This document shows, one piece after another, positions 1 through 8,573 of a stretch of 64,000 nt of DNA. The translations under genes were made by a program, and so were the position numbers. Origin of the DNA: Rugamonas sp. A1-17 (GTDB taxonomy: Bacteria; Pseudomonadota; Gammaproteobacteria; Burkholderiales; Burkholderiaceae_D); the NCBI GenBank assembly GCA_025548565.1, contig JAJLPB010000002.1:62001-126000 (forward strand). Reading direction: 5' to 3'. A model generated the notes under the pieces. The model was not told where the DNA came from. It saw only the letters and a program-made list of their open reading frames with translations, and made no database searches. Every line of letters starts with the position of its first letter. The first letter of the stretch is position 1.

Positions 1-1374
1 GAATGCGCGTCGCCGCGCCAGTTCGTCACGCACGACTTCGCCGGCGCCATGCACGCCGACGTCAACGAGCAGGACGTCGCGCGCGCGCTCGACACGCCGG
101 CCGTCAACATCTACCACTGGGGCTCGAGCGAGTGGTACAACGGCGCCGACCAGACGCTGCAGGCGGACTTCATCCGCTCGCTCAAGCGCAACAACTTCCT
201 GGTCACCGAGACCAACGCCCAGACCACCGACTGGTCGTCGTCGTTCCAGTATCCGCCGTACGACGGCCAGTTCCGCGAGGATGTCTACACCCACCTGTCC
301 AACGGCGCCAACATGGTCGAATACTGGCACTGGGCCTCGATCCACGCCAACCAGGAAACCTACTGGAAAGGCGTGCTGTCGCACGACCTGGAGCCCAACC
401 GCGCCTACGCCGAGATGAGCCGCACCGGCCGCGAGCTGCAGAAGATCGGCCCGCGCCTGGTCAACCTGAAGCTGCACAACGATGTGGCCATCCTGTGGAG
501 CCGCGATTCGCTCAACGCGCTCAACGACATGCCCTTCGCCAAGGACAGCCAGTGGGGCGGCGGCGGCACCAAGGCCGACTACGGCGGGCTGGTGCGCCAG
601 ATGCACCGCGCGCTGTACGACCTGAACGTCGGCACCGACTTCGTGTTCGCGGACACGCAGGACTTCTCGGGCTACAAGCTGCTGATCGTGCCGTCGCTGT
701 ACGTGGCGGACGAGGCCCTGCTCAAGCGCATCTCCGAGTATGTGCGCAAGGGCGGCCGCGTGGTGATGACCTTCAAGAGCGGCTTCGCCAACGAGAACGC
801 CGCCGTGCGCTGGACCATGGCGCCCGGCCCGCTGCGCGAGGCGCTCGGCTTCCACTACCAGGAATTCTCCAACCTGGCCCAGCCGCTGGCCCTGAAGGGC
901 GATCCCTTCCAGACCGGCGCCGACAACCAGGTGCGGCACTGGGCCGAGTTCCTGCAGCTGGACACGGCCAAGGCGCTGGCGTGGTACGACCATCCGTTCT
1001 TCGGCCGCTGGCCCGCCATCACGGCCAACCAGTACGGTTCGGGCAAGGTGGTCTACGAGGGCACCTATCTGTCGGACAAGTTGCAGAAGGCGGTGCTGTT
1101 GTCGTCGCTGCAGGAGCTGGGAATGGTGGCGCCGGAGCGGCAGTTGCCGGCCAACGTGCACGAGCGCTCGGGCGTCAACGGCTTCGGCCGCGCGGTGCGC
1201 TACTACTTCAACTATTCCGGCACGGCGGTCAACTTCAACTATCGCCACCAGGCCGGCGTCGATCTGCTGAGTTCGCGCCGCGTGAAGCCGGACGAGGCGA
1301 TGACGCTGGGTCCGTGGGAACTGGCCATCGTCGAGGAAGACGGCCAGGCCGGCCGTCCCGATACCGCGAAATAA
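1..1374 (+). CDS. GH42 beta-galactosidase, C-terminal part (5' end outside window)
   Basis: The frame is open from base 1 and encodes about 457 residues ending at a TAA, so the N-terminal part of the barrel, with the acid/base glutamate, lies outside the window. The first residues (CASPRQFVTHDFAG) and the later VTETNAQ segment, whose Glu at bases 208-210 is the expected GH42 nucleophile, identify the family. They are followed by MVEYWHWASIHANQETYWKG, a typical GH42 stretch, and then the trimerisation-like and C-terminal beta domains. GH42 enzymes release beta-galactosyl residues from oligosaccharides. It is the 3' gene of a plus-strand unit and faces the PEP-CTERM gene tail to tail. It is only distantly similar to the other GH42 in the window (19679-21742). 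The family call is firm and the natural substrate is inferred. Confidence 0.9.
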   Translation, partial: ECASPRQFVTHDFAGAMHADVNEQDVARALDTPAVNIYHWGSSEWYNGADQTLQADFIRSLKRNNFLVTETNAQTTDWSSSFQYPPYDGQFREDVYTHLSNGANMVEYWHWASIHANQETYWKGVLSHDLEPNRAYAEMSRTGRELQKIGPRLVNLKLHNDVAILWSRDSLNALNDMPFAKDSQWGGGGTKADYGGLVRQMHRALYDLNVGTDFVFADTQDFSGYKLLIVPSLYVADEALLKRISEYVRKGGRVVMTFKSGFANENAAVRWTMAPGPLREALGFHYQEFSNLAQPLALKGDPFQTGADNQVRHWAEFLQLDTAKALAWYDHPFFGRWPAITANQYGSGKVVYEGTYLSDKLQKAVLLSSLQELGMVAPERQLPANVHERSGVNGFGRAVRYYFNYSGTAVNFNYRHQAGVDLLSSRRVKPDEAMTLGPWELAIVEEDGQAGRPDTAK

Positions 1375-1384
1375 GCCGCGGCCG

Positions 1385-1413
1385 CCCCGCGCCGGCATGG
1401 CACCGGCGCGGGG
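1385..1413. terminator. 11-bp perfect hairpin between convergent genes
   Basis: The arms at 1385-1395 and 1403-1413 are perfectly complementary with a 7-base loop. The hairpin lies between the stop codons of the GH42 gene and the PEP-CTERM gene. A T-rich stretch follows on the plus side after a short interval, so it probably ends transcription from both directions. Confidence 0.6.
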
Positions 1414-1420
1414 ATATGCA

Positions 1421-2029
1421 TCACACCTTTTTACGGCGGCGCAGGAAGGCCAGCAGGCCCAGGCCGGCGCCCAGCATCGCATACGTGTCCGGTTCCGGCA
1501 CGGCGGCGACCGCGCTGACGTCGATGTTGTCGAGCTGGTCGGCGGCACTTGAACTCAGGCGCAGCTCGGTGATGCCGTTCTGCGCCAGGCTCCATGTCCC
1601 CATGCCGTCCAGCACGCCGATCTGCTTGCCGTCGGCCGACACCATGCTGCCTTGCGACGCGTAGTCGAAGCCGGCCAGGTTGAAACTGCCGCCGCCCTTG
1701 CGGGTCAGGGTCACGTAGGTGTCCGTGCCGTTCTCGATGCCGTCGTGCCAGTTGTAGGTCTGCGGCTCGAACGTGCCGTCGCCGATGTGCGCCATGCCGG
1801 GCGCCGCGTTCGGCGCGAACAAGGTCAGCAGGAAGCCAGCCTCCTCGTAGACCAGGTTGTTGCCGCTGTAGCTCATGTTGGGCAGCATCTCGCCGGTGTT
1901 GCCGTACATGGTCAGCTCGGCGAACCCGTCAAAAGTCAGCACGGCCGCGCCGGCGCTGCCGGCCAGCGCGCTCAGGCCAGCACCCAGGACCAGGGCGCCG
2001 GCCAGCTTGTTCAATTTCATGCGATTCAT
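1421..2029 (-). CDS. PEP-CTERM sorting-domain exported protein
   Basis: This is a 202-residue secreted protein. It has a signal peptide (positively charged start, hydrophobic stretch to about residue 28, SAGAA cleavage region). It ends with the PEP-CTERM sorting signal: VPEP at about residue 178, a hydrophobic helix, then FLRRRKK. The family is recognised by the exosortase/EpsH system, which removes the tail and sends the protein to the cell surface or exopolysaccharide matrix. The middle is a beta-rich domain of unknown function. A GGAGAA ribosome site 7 bases before the ATG supports this start. It lies 61 bp downstream of a GH74 gene on the same strand, separated by a strong hairpin, so it may be a weakly coexpressed partner. 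Exosortase is not in the window. Confidence 0.85.
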   Translation of the reverse strand: MNRMKLNKLAGALVLGAGLSALAGSAGAAVLTFDGFAELTMYGNTGEMLPNMSYSGNNLVYEEAGFLLTLFAPNAAPGMAHIGDGTFEPQTYNWHDGIENGTDTYVTLTRKGGGSFNLAGFDYASQGSMVSADGKQIGVLDGMGTWSLAQNGITELRLSSSAADQLDNIDVSAVAAVPEPDTYAMLGAGLGLLAFLRRRKKV

Positions 2030-2053
2030 TGTATTCTCCAGTTATGCATTGCC

Positions 2054-2083
2054 GGGCCGGGCGCTTGCGTACGCGCCCGGCCC
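2054..2083 (-). terminator. 11-bp hairpin between GH74 and PEP-CTERM genes
   Basis: The perfect arms at 2054-2064 and 2073-2083 lie 8 bases after the GH74 stop codon. No T-run follows, so it is either a weak or Rho-assisted terminator or an mRNA-protecting hairpin that lowers expression of the downstream PEP-CTERM gene. Confidence 0.45.
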
Positions 2084-2090
2084 CAAGGGT

Positions 2091-4445
2091 TTAGTAGCTG
2101 AACAAGACGCCACGGCCGCTGCCGCTGATGTACAGGCGTCCCGGCACGTTCTGGTCGGCCGCCAGCGTGCTGATGCCGCCGTACTGGTGCTTGTCGTCGT
2201 TGAAACGGGTCCAGGTGGCGCCAGCGTCATCCGAGCGGTACACGCCCCACACGCTGTTGATCACGCCGACCACGTAGACCGAGGCCGAGTACTTGGCGCC
2301 GGCCGGCGCCTTGCCCAGCGCGATGGAGGTGGCGCCGTACACGTCAGGCTGGTAGGGCGACTGTCCCCAGACCGGCGCGGCCGCGCTCAGCTTGGTCCAG
2401 GTCGCGCCCGAATCGAGCGAGTGCAGGATGCTCTTGCCGTCCGTGACCCAGATGTCGCCTTCCACGTTCGGATTGACCGCGATCGACGTCGCGCTGAAGT
2501 CGGCCGTCCACGAATTGGCCGCGAACGTGCCGCTCTCGGTGAAGGTGTGGCCGCCGTCGGTCGACGTGTAGAAGTGCGGCGTTTCCGACCATTGCGACCA
2601 CCACGCGCCACCCGAGTTGTAGGCATAGACCTTGTTCGGGTTCTTGCGGTCGGCCGCCAGGCGGTAGGCGCGATCGATGCCCACCTGAGCCAGCGGCGGC
2701 AGGTTGGTGTAGGTCCAGGTGGCCCCGCTGTCGGTCGTGTAGGCCGGCGTCGACGCGGACGGCGCCCAGACGATGTTGTTCAGCTTGGTGACGACCAGGT
2801 TGCTCGCACCGCCGTTGTTCGCCAGCGCGTCGGGATGGTTGGTGGCGAAGGCTTTCCAGGTCACGCCGGAATCGGCGGAATAGGCGCCGACGACCGTGCT
2901 GCCCCACCCGTGGGAACCGGTGGTGGCCATATAGGCGGGGTTGGACCACGCCAGGTCCGCGCTGTAGGTGGTGCCGAACAAGCTGTTCGACGTGCGCACC
3001 GGCGTCTTGAGCAGTTCGGTCTGGACCCAGGTGCTGATGTCGCCCGCGCTGCGCAGCAGCGTGTAGTTGGCGCCCGGCGGCGGAGCCGTCAGGGAGCTGG
3101 TGGCGGTTTCCTCGATGCCGGCCGCCGCATCGGTCCAGGTCGGCTTAGCGGCCGACGCGTTGTGGGTTTCCCACACGCCGCCGCCGTGCACATGCAGGAT
3201 GTGCTCGGGATTGTTCGGGTCAATCTCGACGTCGTCGGTCCAGCCCGAGAAGCCATCGCTGGCGGGCAGGTGCGGCGCCGTCGAGGCGATCTCACGCCAG
3301 GTCGCGCCGGCGTCGTCCGACAGCTGTATCACAGGCTGGCCGTCCCAGTTGCCCCAGGAGTTGGTCACGCCCAGCGCGATGCGGGTGCTGGCGCCGCTGC
3401 CGGACACCGACAGGCCACCCATGCCGAAGTTGACCCACTGCTGGGCATCATACTTCTTCAGCAGAGTCCAGTTGGTGCCGTCGAACTTGTACAGGCGCGA
3501 CGGGCCGCCGGCGCCCGGGCCGTTGCTCTGGGTGAAGGCCACGTACATCATGCCGTCCTTGGCGCGCACCATGTGCGGCACGATGAAGCCGGCCACATCG
3601 GCCGGCGTGGCGATGCCGGTCCAGGTCGCGCCGCCGTCGGTGGTCTTGTACATGCCGTAGCTCAGTCCCGCCGTGTCGGCGTAGTCCTTGGCGACGGCCG
3701 TGTAGATGGTCTGGGTGGCGCTGCCGGTGCCCTTGGTGTTGGTGTCGAAGATCACCTGCTCGAAGCCGGTCACGCCGTTCGACTGGATGGCGTTGATCTC
3801 GCTCTTGGTCATCACGTGCGTGGACAGCGAGGCCACCTGGCTCCAGGTCTGGCCGTAGTCGCTGCTCTTCCACATGCCGCTGGCGCGGGTGGCGTAGAAC
3901 AGGATGGATGGCTGGTTCGGGTCGACCATCAGGCGCTCGCCGATGGCGCGGCCCGGGCTGTTGCTGCCCGCCGAGAACGGCAGCTTGACGTATTGCCATG
4001 TGTCGCCGCGGTTGGTGGAGATGTACAGCCGGGCGTCGGCGTTCTCCGACAGGTACATGCCGGTGCCCATGTAGACGCGCTGGTCGTCATTCGGGTCGAG
4101 CGCCATGGTTTCGCTGCCGTGGTAGTAGCCGTCGATGGCGCCGAAGCCGTCGGTGATCGGCAGCCAGGCTTTGGTGGCGACATCCCAGCGATAGGCGCCG
4201 CCCATGTCGGTGCGCGCGTACAGCACGTCCGGGCTGGTCGGATGGTAGACCAGGCCGGGAACGTAGCCGCCGCCGCCGAATTTCACGGCGCCCCAGCGGG
4301 TCGCCATCTTGGCGGCGCCGCTCGTGGTGAGGCTGGCCAGGGTCTGCGCCGACTGGGTGCCGCCGCTGTCGGTGCTGCTGCCGCCGCAAGCCGCCAGCAG
4401 GGCCGCCAGCAGGCCGGTGACGGCCGCGATGTGTCTCTTCTTCAT
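2091..4445 (-). CDS. GH74 xyloglucanase-type lipoprotein
   Basis: The protein has 784 residues with a lipoprotein signal: charged start, LLAALLAAC lipobox with Cys20, then a Ser/Gly linker. It is probably anchored in the outer membrane. From about residue 50 it is a GH74 double seven-bladed propeller with repeated Asp-box segments (DxGxTW pattern, for example TTDGGATWTG). The GH74 signature ARTDMGGAYRWD places the conserved Asp at residue 80. A second conserved Asp is in the GDIS segment near the middle. GH74 enzymes cut the beta-1,4-glucan backbone of xyloglucan. The gene lies 104 bp downstream of a halogenase-type gene on the same strand. It shares the fold and signature with the other GH74 at 16566-18830, but that copy has a plain signal peptide, so one is likely cell-bound and the other secreted or periplasmic. 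Confidence 0.88.
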   Translation of the reverse strand: MKKRHIAAVTGLLAALLAACGGSSTDSGGTQSAQTLASLTTSGAAKMATRWGAVKFGGGGYVPGLVYHPTSPDVLYARTDMGGAYRWDVATKAWLPITDGFGAIDGYYHGSETMALDPNDDQRVYMGTGMYLSENADARLYISTNRGDTWQYVKLPFSAGSNSPGRAIGERLMVDPNQPSILFYATRASGMWKSSDYGQTWSQVASLSTHVMTKSEINAIQSNGVTGFEQVIFDTNTKGTGSATQTIYTAVAKDYADTAGLSYGMYKTTDGGATWTGIATPADVAGFIVPHMVRAKDGMMYVAFTQSNGPGAGGPSRLYKFDGTNWTLLKKYDAQQWVNFGMGGLSVSGSGASTRIALGVTNSWGNWDGQPVIQLSDDAGATWREIASTAPHLPASDGFSGWTDDVEIDPNNPEHILHVHGGGVWETHNASAAKPTWTDAAAGIEETATSSLTAPPPGANYTLLRSAGDISTWVQTELLKTPVRTSNSLFGTTYSADLAWSNPAYMATTGSHGWGSTVVGAYSADSGVTWKAFATNHPDALANNGGASNLVVTKLNNIVWAPSASTPAYTTDSGATWTYTNLPPLAQVGIDRAYRLAADRKNPNKVYAYNSGGAWWSQWSETPHFYTSTDGGHTFTESGTFAANSWTADFSATSIAVNPNVEGDIWVTDGKSILHSLDSGATWTKLSAAAPVWGQSPYQPDVYGATSIALGKAPAGAKYSASVYVVGVINSVWGVYRSDDAGATWTRFNDDKHQYGGISTLAADQNVPGRLYISGSGRGVLFSY

Positions 4446-4549
4446 TTTTTTATACTCCAGGATAGTGATGTAACGACGAACAAAGGTCGCGCCACGTCTG
4501 ACGCGGTACCGGTACTAAATTGAATCGGCAAGCGGCCCGAATGCGGCGG

Positions 4550-6049
4550 CTAAGCCACCAGTTGCCGGACGTAGTGCGTATGGTCCGGCATGGCGTTGAC
4601 GGTCTGCGCGATGACCTGGCGCAGCTGGTGGTAATGCGCATGCAGCTTGCGCACGTCCATGAGATCGATGAGCGGATCGTCGGTCTTGGGCACGACGCCG
4701 AGCCCGGCCAGGATGGAGATATACGACGAGGCCGAGAATCCTTCCTTGTCGTAGACGACCACGCGCCCTGTTTCGCGGAACAGCTCGATCTGGTGCCTGA
4801 GCGTGTCCGGGATGGCCATGTCGGCGCAATAGCGCCAGAACTCGGAATCGGTGCGCTTGGTCAGCTTGTAGTGCAGGACGATGAAGTCGCGCACGTTCTC
4901 GTAGCCGCAGGCGACCCGCCGGTTGAACTCGTCGGCCAGCTCGGGACGGAAGTCGCGGTCGGGGAAGAATTCCAGCAGCCAGCCGACCGCGTTTTCAATC
5001 ATGTTGATGCTGGTCGATTCCAGCGGTTCCAGGAAGCCGCCCGACAGGCCGATGGCGACGCAGTTCTTGATCCAGGTCTTGCGGCGGCGGCCGGTGGTGA
5101 AGCGCAGCTGGCGCGGATCGTCGAGCGCGCGGCCATCGAGGCCGTCGAGCAGCACGCGCGCGGCTTCGGCGTCGGTGGTGAAGCCATCGCAGTACACGTG
5201 GCCGTTGCCGGTGCGGTGCCGCAGCGGGATGCGCCAGGTCCAGCCGGCGCTCCTGGCGGTCGATACGGTGTAGGGCGTGTAGCGCCCGACGCTGGCGCAC
5301 GGCACGGCCTGCGCGCTGTTACAGGGCAGCATGGCGCTCCAGTCGTCGTAGCCGGCCTGGTAGACGCCCTCGATCAGCAGGCCACGGAACCCCGAGCAAT
5401 CGATGAACAGGTCGCCCTCGATGCGGCGGCCGTCGCGCAGTTTGACGGCGGCGATGTTGCCGCTCTGCGGATGCTGTTCGACCGCGTCGATGAAACCCTC
5501 GATCCGCGCCACGCCGCGCGCCATGGCGTAGTCGCGCAGGCAGGCGGCATACAGGCCGGCGTCGAAATGGTAGGCGTAGGAATAGGCGTTGCTGGCGGAC
5601 GGCTGGTCGCCGCTGGGCGGGGTGAAGCGGTGGTTGCGCGCCATGACCGTCGCCACCGACCAATCCTCATACGGCGGCATGTCGCGGATCTCGCGGGCCA
5701 GCCGCTGCCAGTACTGGTAGGAGCTGCGGTATTCGATGTCCGGGCCGAAATCGCCGAAGCCGTGGAAGAAGCGGTTGCCGAGATGGCCCCAGTCCTTGAA
5801 CTCGATGCCGAGCTTGAAGGTCGCCTGCGTCTTGGCCACGAACTCGGACGGGCTCAGGCCCAGCGCCTGGTTGTAGTAGCGGATGGTCGGCAGCGTCGCC
5901 TCCCCCACGCCGACCGTGCCGACTTCCGCCGACTCCACCAGCGCGATTTCGCAGGCCCTGCCCAGCTTGAGCGCCAGCGGCGCGGCGGTCATCCAGCCGG
6001 CGGTGCCGCCACCGACGATGACGATTTTTCGAATAGCCTTGTCAGCCAT
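4550..6049 (-). CDS. Tryptophan-halogenase-family flavoprotein (copy 1)
   Basis: The protein has 499 residues, normal for flavin-dependent tryptophan halogenases. It shows the FAD-binding GGGTAGW at residues 13-19, the GVGEATLP segment, the GWTWRIP motif that marks the family, and the LESTSIN segment that lines the substrate and chloride site. It shares long identical blocks with the copy at 60558-62063, including the region around SGFRGLLIEGVYQAGYDDW, so the two are paralogues. Genes of this family often accompany TonB-dependent receptors and polysaccharide loci in proteobacteria, where no tryptophan halogenation has been shown. A role in modifying a surface protein, a receptor or a glycan-derived compound is only a guess. 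It is followed on the same strand by the GH74 gene. Confidence 0.85.
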   Translation of the reverse strand: MADKAIRKIVIVGGGTAGWMTAAPLALKLGRACEIALVESAEVGTVGVGEATLPTIRYYNQALGLSPSEFVAKTQATFKLGIEFKDWGHLGNRFFHGFGDFGPDIEYRSSYQYWQRLAREIRDMPPYEDWSVATVMARNHRFTPPSGDQPSASNAYSYAYHFDAGLYAACLRDYAMARGVARIEGFIDAVEQHPQSGNIAAVKLRDGRRIEGDLFIDCSGFRGLLIEGVYQAGYDDWSAMLPCNSAQAVPCASVGRYTPYTVSTARSAGWTWRIPLRHRTGNGHVYCDGFTTDAEAARVLLDGLDGRALDDPRQLRFTTGRRRKTWIKNCVAIGLSGGFLEPLESTSINMIENAVGWLLEFFPDRDFRPELADEFNRRVACGYENVRDFIVLHYKLTKRTDSEFWRYCADMAIPDTLRHQIELFRETGRVVVYDKEGFSASSYISILAGLGVVPKTDDPLIDLMDVRKLHAHYHQLRQVIAQTVNAMPDHTHYVRQLVA

Positions 6050-6495
6050 TACGCCCCCTTATAGTTATGGTAATTCCGGACGTCTGTGGTCCATGCCGAC
6101 ATCTTATGCATAAAAGCGCGCCGCACGAATTATGAAAAACGTCAAGGTCGGACATCATTTATCGCAACCGCCCGTTCATCCGCCTGGGTCTGCCGGAGCC
6201 GGTGTTTTCCGAATACGGGGAAGGACCACATTGAAGGCACGGGCTGGGCCGCAGGACGTGCCGGTGCCCGGCCCGTGCCTGGACCAAACGGCTTTGAGCA
6301 CGGTGGATGCGGCCGGCAAGCGCGACGTCGAAGCCGGGCCGGCCACCGCATGGACAGGAGGAGAAGGAGGAGGAGAGCCGGGCGGGTGCCCGTGCCCCGG
6401 CCGTCGTCCGGCGTCAGGACGCGCCAGGCCGCGGCTGGCCGTCAACGGCCACCGCGGCCTGACGCCGTTGCGGGAAACGAGGCCGCCGGAGACTG
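6050..6495. other. 446-bp intergenic stretch with a long hairpin
   Basis: No convincing gene is present. The end next to 6050 should hold the promoter of the halogenase gene. At 6426-6460 there is a long near-perfect hairpin: the left arm 6426-6442 pairs with 6445-6460 with one bulged base and a 2-base loop. It lies 36 bases after the chemoreceptor stop codon and is the best candidate for that gene's transcription end, although no T-run follows. Confidence 0.5.
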
Positions 6496-8370
6496 CTAGA
6501 AGCGGGTGAAGCGCTGCTCGTTCGGGGCGCCATTCAACTTGGCCGGCGCCCCCTTGGAATGCAGCTTGCGCACTTCTGGCTTGGCGACGGCGTCCCAGGC
6601 CGGCGGCGGCGCGAACGCCGGCGTGCCCGGGCGTTTCGTCGTCGCCAGCTTGAAGAACGACATGGTCTGCGTCAGCTGGTCGGCCTGGCTGCTCATCTCC
6701 TCGGCGGTAGCGGCCAGTTCCTCCGAGCTCGACGCGTTCTGCTGGGTGGATTGGCTCAACTGCCCCACCGCCGAATTGATCTGGTCCACGCCGGTGGCCT
6801 GCTCCTCCGACGCCGCCGTGATTTCCTGCACCAGGTCCGAGGTCCGCTTGATATTCGGCACCATCTCGTCAAGCAGCAGGCCGGCCTTCTCCGCCAGCTT
6901 CACACTGTTGATCGCCACCTCGCCGATCTCCTGCGCCGCCACCTGGCTGCGCTCGGCCAGCTTGCGCACCTCGGCCGCCACCACCGCGAAGCCCTTGCCG
7001 TGCTCGCCCGCGCGCGCCGCCTCGATCGCCGCGTTCAGGGCCAGCAGGTTGGTCTGGTAGGCGATATCGTCGATGATGCTGATTTTCTTGGCGATCTGGT
7101 TCATCGCCGACACGGTCTCCTTGACCGCCATGCCACCCTGCGCCGCCTCCACCGCGGCCTTGGTGGCGATGCCGTCGGTGACCTTGGCGTTGTCGGTGTT
7201 TTGCGAGATCGAGGCGGTGATCTGCTCGATCGACGCGCTGGTCTGCTCGACGCCGGCGGCCTGCTCGCTGGCGGCCTGCGCCAGCATCTGCGCGGTGGAG
7301 CTGACCTCCTCCGACGCGTTGGCCAGCGCGGCGGCGCCGTTGGACACTTCGTGCACGACCTCGGCCAGCTTGGCGGCCATGCTGTTGACGGCGCTCTTCA
7401 GTTCGGCGAACGCGCCCAGGTATTCGCCGCGGATGGTCTTGGACAAGTCGCCCGTCTCCATGCCCGCCAACACCTGCTGGACCTCGCGCAGCGGGATGAC
7501 GATGGCATCGAGCGCGCCGTTCACGCCCTGCACGATGCGCCGGAAGTCGCCGGCGTGCCGGGTGGCGTCGGCTCGCGTGTCGAGCTCGCCGGCCTGCGCC
7601 GCCCTGGCCAGGGTGCCGGTGTCCTCGATCAGGGCCAGCAGATTGGCGCGCACCTGCTCGATGGTGTCATTGATGAACGCCTTCTTTCCGGGGAAAGTTT
7701 CCAGCGGCGCGCTGAAGTCGCCCTCGCCAAAGGCCTTCACGCAGGCCATGGCCTTCTTCTTGACCACGATGTGGCCAGCCACCATGTTGTTGATGCCTTG
7801 CGCCATGTTGCGGAAATCGCCTTCGAATTTCTGGGTGTCGATCATCACATCGATGTCGCCCTTGTCGTGCTCCGACGACATCCGGTTCATCTCGGCGATC
7901 AGGCCCTTGAGGTTGCCGCGCACCTGCTCGATGGTGTCGGTGATGAAGGCCTTCTTGCCGGGCAGCTTGTCCATCGTGGCGTCGAAATTGCCGCGGCCGA
8001 ACTCCCTGAACACGCTCATGGCGGTCTTCTTGGTGGCGATGTGCGACTCGACCATCGCGTTGATGCCTTGCGCCATGGTGCGGAAATCGCCTTCGAACCG
8101 GTGCGCGTCGATCGCCACGTCGATGTCGCCCCGCTCGTGCTCCGCGCTCATCCGGGCCATCTCGGCGCGGACCGCCTGCAGGTTGTCCAGCAGGCGATTG
8201 ACGGCGCCGCCCGCCTTGGCCAGCGCGGGCGGCAAGGCGTCGCTGTCGACCCGCTGCGAGAAGTCGCCGCCGGCCGCCGCGATGAGCACGCGGGTGAGGT
8301 TTTTATCGGTGGCGGCCTCGAATGCGTCCCGCTCAAGCTCCACTTGCCGTGATGTCTTTACCTGAATCAT
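6496..8370 (-). CDS. Soluble methyl-accepting chemotaxis protein with HAMP-like repeats
   Basis: The protein has about 624 residues, without a signal peptide or membrane segment, so it should be a cytoplasmic chemoreceptor. The N-terminal part holds two tandem units of exactly 90 residues (about 70-159 and 160-249), each with GDIDVxID, FEGDFRxMAQGIN and PGKKAFIxDTIEQVR. They resemble poly-HAMP arrays. A further HAMP-like segment follows, then the MCP signalling domain with the hairpin tip [20 protein letters not shown]. The ligand sensor is not obvious; the repeats may transmit a signal from a partner. The upstream ATG at 8376 is possible, but AAGGA lies 6 bases before the ATG at 8370, which I prefer. 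No che genes are adjacent. Confidence 0.85.
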   Translation of the reverse strand: MIQVKTSRQVELERDAFEAATDKNLTRVLIAAAGGDFSQRVDSDALPPALAKAGGAVNRLLDNLQAVRAEMARMSAEHERGDIDVAIDAHRFEGDFRTMAQGINAMVESHIATKKTAMSVFREFGRGNFDATMDKLPGKKAFITDTIEQVRGNLKGLIAEMNRMSSEHDKGDIDVMIDTQKFEGDFRNMAQGINNMVAGHIVVKKKAMACVKAFGEGDFSAPLETFPGKKAFINDTIEQVRANLLALIEDTGTLARAAQAGELDTRADATRHAGDFRRIVQGVNGALDAIVIPLREVQQVLAGMETGDLSKTIRGEYLGAFAELKSAVNSMAAKLAEVVHEVSNGAAALANASEEVSSTAQMLAQAASEQAAGVEQTSASIEQITASISQNTDNAKVTDGIATKAAVEAAQGGMAVKETVSAMNQIAKKISIIDDIAYQTNLLALNAAIEAARAGEHGKGFAVVAAEVRKLAERSQVAAQEIGEVAINSVKLAEKAGLLLDEMVPNIKRTSDLVQEITAASEEQATGVDQINSAVGQLSQSTQQNASSSEELAATAEEMSSQADQLTQTMSFFKLATTKRPGTPAFAPPPAWDAVAKPEVRKLHSKGAPAKLNGAPNEQRFTRF

Positions 8371-8529
8371 AAGCATTCCTTGATCAGTTTGAGAGGCGGC
8401 GTCTCCACGCCGGAGGGCGAATTTCGTTTAAATAGTACTTGATTGTATGAGCCAAAATGATCTGTTGCAGGGAATTTCGTTGGCGTGTTGTAATCCAGAT
8501 GCACGCCGGGTAAATGTTTTGGCAAGCTT

Positions 8530-8557
8530 GTGAAAATCGATACTTGACGATTTTCAC
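8530..8557. repeat. 10-bp perfect inverted repeat upstream of the chemoreceptor gene
   Basis: The arms at 8530-8539 and 8548-8557 are perfectly complementary with an 8-base spacer. It is AT-rich and has no T-run, so it is a poor terminator for the GH35 gene that ends at 8574. It could be an operator for the chemoreceptor gene starting near 8370. Confidence 0.4.
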
Positions 8558-8573
8558 TTAGATTTTCCGACGC

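Noticed and set aside
2091..4445. A sialidase, because of Asp-box (BNR) repeats
   Set aside because: The ARTDMGGAYRW signature and two-propeller length are those of GH74, not of sialidases.
6132..6509. A 125-residue protein in the gap before the chemoreceptor
   Set aside because: It is rich in Pro, Gly, Arg and Ala without domain or ribosome site, and it runs through the long hairpin at 6426-6460.
8530..8557. Intrinsic terminator of the GH35 gene
   Set aside because: The stem is AT-rich and no T-run follows on the minus strand, so it is kept only as an inverted repeat or operator candidate.
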